Positions 23,449 to 31,636 of a DNA stretch of 64,000 nucleotides are shown one piece after another. Each line of letters starts with the position of its first letter. Positions within the stretch are counted from its first letter, which is position 1. Position numbers and translations under genes: made by a program. Below the pieces are notes generated by a model that was not told the origin of the DNA, did no database searches, and saw only the letters and a list, made by a program, of their open reading frames with translations. The stretch comes from Heliocidaris tuberculata (Eukaryota > Echinodermata > Echinoidea > Camarodonta > Echinometridae), in assembly GCA_025618425.1 (NCBI GenBank), contig CM046844.1, forward strand, positions 11,059,558-11,123,557, read 5' to 3'.

Positions 23449-26400
23449 CTCTCTCTCTTCCTACCCACGTAATACACACACACACCCTCACTATCTATTT
23501 TATCTATATCTCTATAAACTTGTGTTCAATGTCTACTACCATGACTACCATCGAAGGTGGTGCCGGAGGCATTATGTTTTCGGGTTGTCCGTTCGTCCGT
23601 CCCGCTTTCTCGTTATAGCGATATTTCAAGAGCGATGTGAGGTATGAACTTCAGTCTTGTATCTTTAAAGGAAGATGAACTGATTGGATTAGGGGGAAGT
23701 AGGTCAAATGTCATAGAGGTCAATTTTCAATGAAATTTCGAGTTTTTAGCTTCGTTATTGCTGTTATTATTAAACTTGGTACTAATATGCATAAGACAAG
23801 CTTAATATATTTTGCGTTAAGTGGGTCAAATGTCAAAGATCATAGAGGTCAATATACTACATGAAATTAAAGGTTTTTAACTCACCACATCTAAATGGCT
23901 ATTTCAGCTATGAACTTCCAACGTTGTATTAGTATGCATCACCCTATTCTGAGACAAAGTGATCAGATTTTGGTGTTGTTATTTCAAGGTCAAAAATCAT
24001 CAGGGTCAATATACAAGTGATTGACAGTTTGACCCATGAGGTGCATGAAATTAACTGAATTTTATAGGCGGAGGCATAGTGGAGACGCATTCGCATTCAT
24101 CTCGTCTTTCTCTCTCTCTCTCTTTCTCTCCGGCGTTTTTAGTCATTGTATAAAGAGACGTGCCGTGCAGAGCAGGTCAATAAATCGTAATGGAAATACA
24201 TTAACGGTGAGTACAGCGGCTTTGTTTTCAGGTTTTCGTTGCTTAAAAGAGACCGCACAATAAAAACAATTTGAATTAAAAAGTTCAACATATTTTGACA
24301 CACTAAGGCATAGGCATTTCCATTGTGCCTGCCAAACTTTAAAGGCATTGATTAACTTTGCCCAGGATTGAAGAAAAAAAAATCACTGTTCCAGCTAATG
24401 CTGTAATCATAATCGCAAACCTTTAGCTCAGACAGGAATCGCCTGAGTTTTATAAGATCGGTCGTTTATATATCAAGATATTTACGATTGAACATTGATG
24501 TCGGGATAGAGTACCACCGAACCCTAAAGAACTCTTACGGTTGGCATACCTCGCTCTATCACAGAATACCGTAAGGGCTGGAAACCCGCTCTGAAATCGC
24601 CAAGCGCTGGTGCTTGGTTTTTGTGACTGCGACGCAGCGAAGAAGCCGAGCGACTTGCGCTAGCGATTGATCGCGATTTTCTCTTTTTTAGGATAGTAAA
24701 CGGGTTCCATTTTCTCTAATACTTTCACATATCCTTAATTATGTATGTAGTTAGAGGACTGCGCACAATTCACTGGCATTTGAGCTGATTTTACAATTTT
24801 TCACAAAGTTAATCAATCACTTTAAGACAATTGACGATCGGGAAGGGGGCAAAAAGCGGTCTGCGGATTGCCTTCACAACACAGTGCATCAATTCGGCGG
24901 AAATCGTATGGAAACCGTGCGGAAACCGTAAGGAAACCTTACGGAATCCGTATTGTGACCTGCTTTTAAAAAGAATTGCGGTTATTATTACATGACAACT
25001 GCTATGAGAGCGTATTGTATTTTAATCATGTGACATATTACAATAATGAAAACTAAATTCAATTTTTTGGCGATAACTTTGCGGTGACGTCACCTATTTT
25101 GATCAAACTTTGCTGACAGTGGGTTGTTGGAGGAGGGGGAGAAGAAGGAGAATAGGAATAGATAGAGAGAGAGAGAGGGGGGGGGGGTAATATCACTTTA
25201 CTCTTTTTCATTCCATTTTCTTATGACCCTCTCTCGTCATCTAGATCGGTTTTGTTGAAGATCAGACACCCCTGACCGGCTTTGATGACATCAATAAGCC
25301 GACTACGACCTCACTTCGACTCAAGTCTGTAGACACATTCAGAGGGTAAGAACTAGCCTAAAGCCCGGCTCACCCGAAGCGTTGTTTCACTAGTTTTTTT
25401 TTTTTTCGACTACGGCAACTATGCTCATGTTCAGTCATATAGAATTCATGCCGCAGTAAGCAGTGAACAATATGCCCTTACAGAGAGAGTCACACAGGAT
25501 GTTCTGTATGCGCTCATATTATGCTCCCATTTGTTCCGCGTAGATTGCCACGCCAGTCCCCTGCCGAAGTCGAATTTTGGATTTGTTCGAAAATCGACTG
25601 TCGGCTTTTATTCTAAACAATATTGGCCCGAATTCACAAAGGAGGTTTAAACCTATGGTTTAAACCATGGGTGAGGTTTAAACCTCCGTAAGCGCACCAA
25701 AATAAGCGTAAATAAGCGCGCATTGCCCATGCGCGCACTCAAAGAAAATATATGATTTGAGGATTCCGTCGCACGTACGCTTAAAAAACCCAGGAGGGGG
25801 TTTAAACCATGGTTTAAACCAACCTCCTTTGTGAATTCGGGCCATTATGTCTTGTTTACCCAGAGTAGACTCATCAGTAGTAATTCTCCCTGAAGACCCT
25901 CCATTTATATTATAAACAGGATTAACATGGCTTTAACCCGGCTACCATGATAAGGCGCTCAAGCATTCAAGGAATTTATTCATACTGGGTACCAATTTAA
26001 CTTACCTGGGTAGAGAGTGGCAAATGTAGATTAATGTCTTGTCACAAGACACTAGTGCCGTGGCAGGGATTCGAACCCTGTACCATAGATTCATAATCGA
26101 GTGACTTATCCATTAAACCACAACACCTCAAAATTGACATGGCATCACAATATTTTGTGTGGTTTTTTTTTTTTTTTTTTTTTGCTTTATTTATCGTTTT
26201 GGTGCTTTAAATATCTCTATAGAAATGGTGATATTCATTTTGAGGAAAAAGTACATCTTTGCAAATCATACTAATGTAAATCACTTTGATTAATTCTGGA
26301 CTTAGGATGATCAGGTGTTCATTCTATTGTATTTGTCCAACCATTCCCCTGGCATTTTACCCCATTTTGCATCCACCATAACATGATATCATTATAACTT

Positions 26401-29400
26401 TCTAAGAATCCTATATTTTTTCTCTCTTGTATCGTGATAAGGCTTGCCATTTACCATATAGCACAAGGCGCAGTTGGAGATGGTCATTATTGGTTCCTCT
26501 CTCACTCAAGATGGAATGGTAAGTGTATACATTATCGTTGTAAAATTATTGTTCATGTCTGTCCTACAGAAGGAAAAAAAGAAAGAAAGAAAAAAAATCG
26601 CTTGCCGAGCGATCCCAACGAGACGATGAAATCGTTGAGGGATGCTGATTAGCATAATATCGTTGGGGTCTGACCTACAACGATTTCCCATTCATTTTCC
26701 ACATAAACAACAGGGAAGCGTTTGGAGAACGATTTATCGTTATCCTTATAGTTATAGTTGAGGTCAAACAAATGTTATGTGTTAGTTTTACCACTGTGCT
26801 GTAATAACCCATTGTGTTTACACACACGACTAAAATTAGATAAAGAAAAGTTTTATTGTATGAGAGACACGTTTTCGAGCATTCACCAGATTTTAAAATG
26901 ATTTATATGTCTACGTATTACAGGTATAACTGTGGCAGATTGCATTTTTCCATGGTAAGTACATACATATCACGCTCTCCTGTGGCAGATGGTGAGAGAG
27001 TGTGTTTTTTGAGGACAATAAATATCCTCCGATAATGAGACTGGTTCCGCATCAGTGAACACGTGCGGTTTTGAGCCGCACTTGCTCGCAGTTGTGCCTT
27101 TCAGAAACAAAGTGTCTCCTGGGAACATTCATAATAAAGCCTTCCAATATATTAGTAGATATATGAAAATTTTTAAAAACTGACCCAAAGCATTACCTGA
27201 GCCGGAGAAATCCAGATAAATGGAAAGAAAAGAGTCAAGCATGCGAATATGGTTTTCTGAAATTGCCCACGTAGGAATCAAGCTTTATTGAACTCAAGTT
27301 TAGGCTTTAAACAGCCATGATGTGTGTATGCCTAGACCATGTAGACTGGCATGTGAATGCCTATATGTTGAATTTTTCACCTTACGCGCACCTTTGTTCA
27401 TGTTGTTTGTTGTCAGTCGACCTGTGACCATCCTTTTCCAAGAAATCATTACACCACCAAAAACTGACTCTACTGATTTATCACTTTGTGATGAAACATT
27501 CGCCTTACTCTATATGCTTTCATCTTTATTCCCACATGCTTTATTTTAGGTTCGTTTTCGTCATGGGAACCTCGATCCATCTCTCTTTTAACATCCTCCT
27601 TTCAAAAGGGCAGAGTTATCGCTCCGTTTTCAAGAAACTGGTTTTGCGCAGCATTTCTCTCTTTGTGATGGGCGTATGTATTCAGCGTGAGTATTACAAA
27701 TTTAATAAAGCCTTTTGTTTCTCCTGACCATGACTGCCTTATTAGATGTCTCATTTCAACTTGAACGTGAGTATTGTCATTCCACTATTAAAGAGGAGGT
27801 TGAGTTCTGCGAAAGGTGAAAAATGATTTGTAAACTTTCTTATTTTTTAATGTCGATTTGGAAGCATATCATTGAAGAAAATGTCCCCTGAAAATGATTG
27901 CTCTTAAAATACCCTCTTATTCGAAATATCAAAAGAAATAGCTGAAAATCTTGGTCCAAACTTTCGAGCCACATGTTTGTAGTCCCATATACACATTCCA
28001 GTGTGCAGTTCATATGAATTTCAGAAAGACTGAGTCATCTGGGCCCTCTTGCATAAAAAGTTGCGTTTAATCGCAACTCAAAAAATTAAACGCAAGTCCC
28101 AAATACTCGATCCTGATTGGTTGAAAATCAAGTTGCGTTTAATTTTTTGAGTTGCGTTTAATCGCAACCTTTTATGCAAGAGGGCCCTGATCATTTGATA
28201 ATTCCAAAACCTCACAGTATACTCCAAGTCTCGTAATCAACCTTTCCCAATTTCTTTCAGACAGACTCTTTCACAATTCAGTCGTATGACCAGAACTTAA
28301 CTTTATCTATAAAGCCTCAAAATTACTCTTTTTCATGTTTGATTTCTGTATCCACCGTGGATATTACCAACTATGTGTAGGACCCCCCCCCCCCCCCCTC
28401 GCCTTATTCTACACAGGCGTTTATTTGTCATGTCTTTATTCACCTTGAGTATTGTCACTTTGAAATAAGCTACTACGTTTGCTGAGCCCACCAGGAGGTT
28501 TGATAGCTCAGTAGTATAGCAGTGGTAACGTATCCGGGAGGTCCCTGAATGGAAAACAAGTCGATTTGTTAGTATCCTATGTTAATCCTCAACTACCAAG
28601 TCCCTGGGCTGGGACTTAAAGCCATAGGACACCTGGTTGCTTCCTTAAAAGCATAAAGTTGCTTGTAAGTAACTTACTTACAAGCATAAAGTTGCTAGAT
28701 CTCAGCAGTCAGATGAACTGCAAATAAAACCACTGCATAATCATAACGTGTCGATAAAAAAGACAAACACAGTAGCATCTAATTTCCAGTTAGAGTGAGG
28801 TACTTTTAGTATTGCTATTACTGAAGTATTGTGAGCAAAATGAAATTATTCCATAAAAACCCCTTTTCTGAGACCTGTTCTGATCCTGTAGTGATAATTT
28901 TCTACATGTATTTTTATTGTCTACAGCTCATAATGATTTCCGTACACTTCGCATTCCCGGTGTCCTACAACGTTTTGGTATCACGTATTTCATCGTCGCC
29001 TCATCATACCTTCTCTCGCGACGTCTTCAGGCCCGCAGGAACGAAAGAACTGTAAGATAAATGATCAAGTTTTCAGTATTCCTATGCGTTTTATCAGCAA
29101 ATTCCGGTTCTTTTCCGACGAATAGCACCACCTTTAAAGTTAGTTGAGAGGACAATTTATGATATATCTCAGGGTTTAGGATGGTTTTACGACTCTGAAA
29201 CCTGTTCCGTTCTATTTGTAAAAGAACATTTAAAATGTTATGTGTTTTTCATTAATTTCTTTTTGGAATCAGTAATGTTTCGAGGATATAGAAATATTAA
29301 GAAATACCGTTATTGCTGTATTTCCTCACTAAGAACCAGTGAGTGGTTATTGTTTGACCGTTTAGCTATTACTTGACCTTCTGGGTTATCTAATCTCTTA

Positions 29401-30991
29401 TGATACTGGTTTCAGGGTACATGCTACATGATGTTTCGTGATATCATAGACTACATGGAGCTACCTCTTGCTGTCTTCTGTATCACTATTCATTTGCTTG
29501 TGACTTTCCTGCTACCAGTACCCGGATGTCCGTTGTAAGTTCAGCTTAAGGCCATGTTTTTATCATATTTGAAGTCATTTACTTTTTATTTTGTGAATTT
29601 TATTTTCAGCGAGAGATTTTGGGGATGTTATTATTTTTGTTTTTCAGAATTCACGCTCTTGAATGGTAACACATTATGTGTATGGGTGGTCCTAAACTTT
29701 TGTAAATGGTTCTCTTTTCTTTTTCTACTGAGACATGCAAAAAAACTCATCGCTTTGTTTTTCATGGATATCATTGTTCCTTTTTGTTTCCATTCATTCA
29801 GAGGTTACCAGGGACCTGGTGGTCCACTAGTTGGTGAAAATGGCGAGTTCATTAATTGCACCGGGGGAGCTTCAGGCTACATTGACCGTATGTTCTTCAC
29901 CTCGGCTCATATAATTCCCAGACCTAAATGCGCTAAAATATATCACACGACCGTGTCCTTTGACCCGGAAGGAATACTCGGTACTTTGACATCGATCGCG
30001 TTGTGTATATTTGGTCTGCAAGTACGTGTCATTGCCTTTTAAAATTTTTGTTATGACGTTACATTATACGTTTGAAAAAAAAAGAAGTATTTAAAACCTA
30101 GACTTGAATCCTCGTATGCAGCCGTCGCTCTTTACTAGTGAGTCAGACATGAATTCTTCAGAATTGATCGAATCAATCTGAAGAGCGTAGATGATTGATT
30201 CCTTGTCTGCAAGCAATATTTGTTCTTTATTGATGCAGGAATTCATTGCATGAGGCTTGAATTTACCTCTACCCCAACCATACCCATTCCATTCAAAAGA
30301 GCATACTCTCTCCCCCAAATAGCGAATTTTCATTCTATCCCCCCCCCCCCCCCATACTCAGATTATTTTGCTTTGGACGGGGGGGGGGGTGCGGCTTAAG
30401 CATGATTTTTTTTTTTCCTTGAAAACCTGCGGATACTTTAATTCAAGTTGTGGGACAAAATAATCATTGATTGTTTTTATATACATAAGGCATTTATTAA
30501 TTAAATGCATGTGATGCTGTAATGTAGAGTAATGAAGAAAACTTTAAAGCATAACCATGAACTAAATCATTTTTTACCGAAATAGAATAAATGTATAATG
30601 TATTCTTGCCTGTTTTGTATGATAATTATTATTTACGTATATTTCATTTATACTGCCTTGTTCTTGTCCTACTGTCAGGCGGGCAAGATTCTCCACCTAT
30701 TTTCGACCGCCAGAGGGCACATCATAAGACTTTTCTTGTGGGGTTTAGGATTGGTAAGACATGTTCAAAAAAAGATTTCCGTATATTACACACACACACA
30801 CACACACACACCCTCACACACATTGACTTGTGGGGAACTGTATTGTTTTCTCCTTTTGTACTTTGTACCCCACAAGCACTTCTCCTATTGTATTTTGTAC
30901 CCCACAAGCATGACGGAATAAAGGCCATCATTGTGCTCTTTTGTTCTCTGTACCCCACAAGTGTATCTATGTAAGTGCACACACACACACT

Positions 30992-31036
<45 letters not shown>

Positions 31037-31586
31037 TAGTTGTCAAAATTGTAAGAACACCTGCCAAATCAACAAATGAAATGTTCACCAATATCTAGTT
31101 CCATGTATCTATTACCAGTTATTTATGCCAGTTCACCCTGATGTTACTACTGTCGTAATGTTGTCTAAAACCTTATTTTGAAGGATAGTATTGGTAATTT
31201 ATACCATATATAGAGAGGCTACAATAACTTTTTACAAAGTTACAAAGCAAAACGTACTGAACCATGTCCCATCATCTCATCCCATTAATTTCAAAGCAAA
31301 CTATCATGGTTCTCATTGTGTAAGCTGGCATCACGATAACAGTCTAGGCTTTTGATTGTGTAATGTTGTGTATTATTTTCAGATCTCCTGCAGTGCTGTA
31401 CTTTGTAAATGTGATATGGCTGATGGATGGATACCCATAAATAAGACCCTCTGGTAAGTAGTAAAGAGAGAAAAAAAACATTTATACAATTGCCTCCTAG
31501 GTAGATAGTTGTGAATGTTTTCTTCTTCTTTTCTTCTTCTTCTTCTTCTTCTTCTTCTTCTTCTTCTTCTTCTTCTTCTTCATCTT

Positions 31587-31636
<50 letters not shown>

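Noticed and set aside
29554..30042. 162-aa continuous frame upstream of HGSNAT-B exon 14
   Set aside because: Only 29802-30021 is coding; the upstream part is intron, with a good acceptor at 29800-29801 and no family match.
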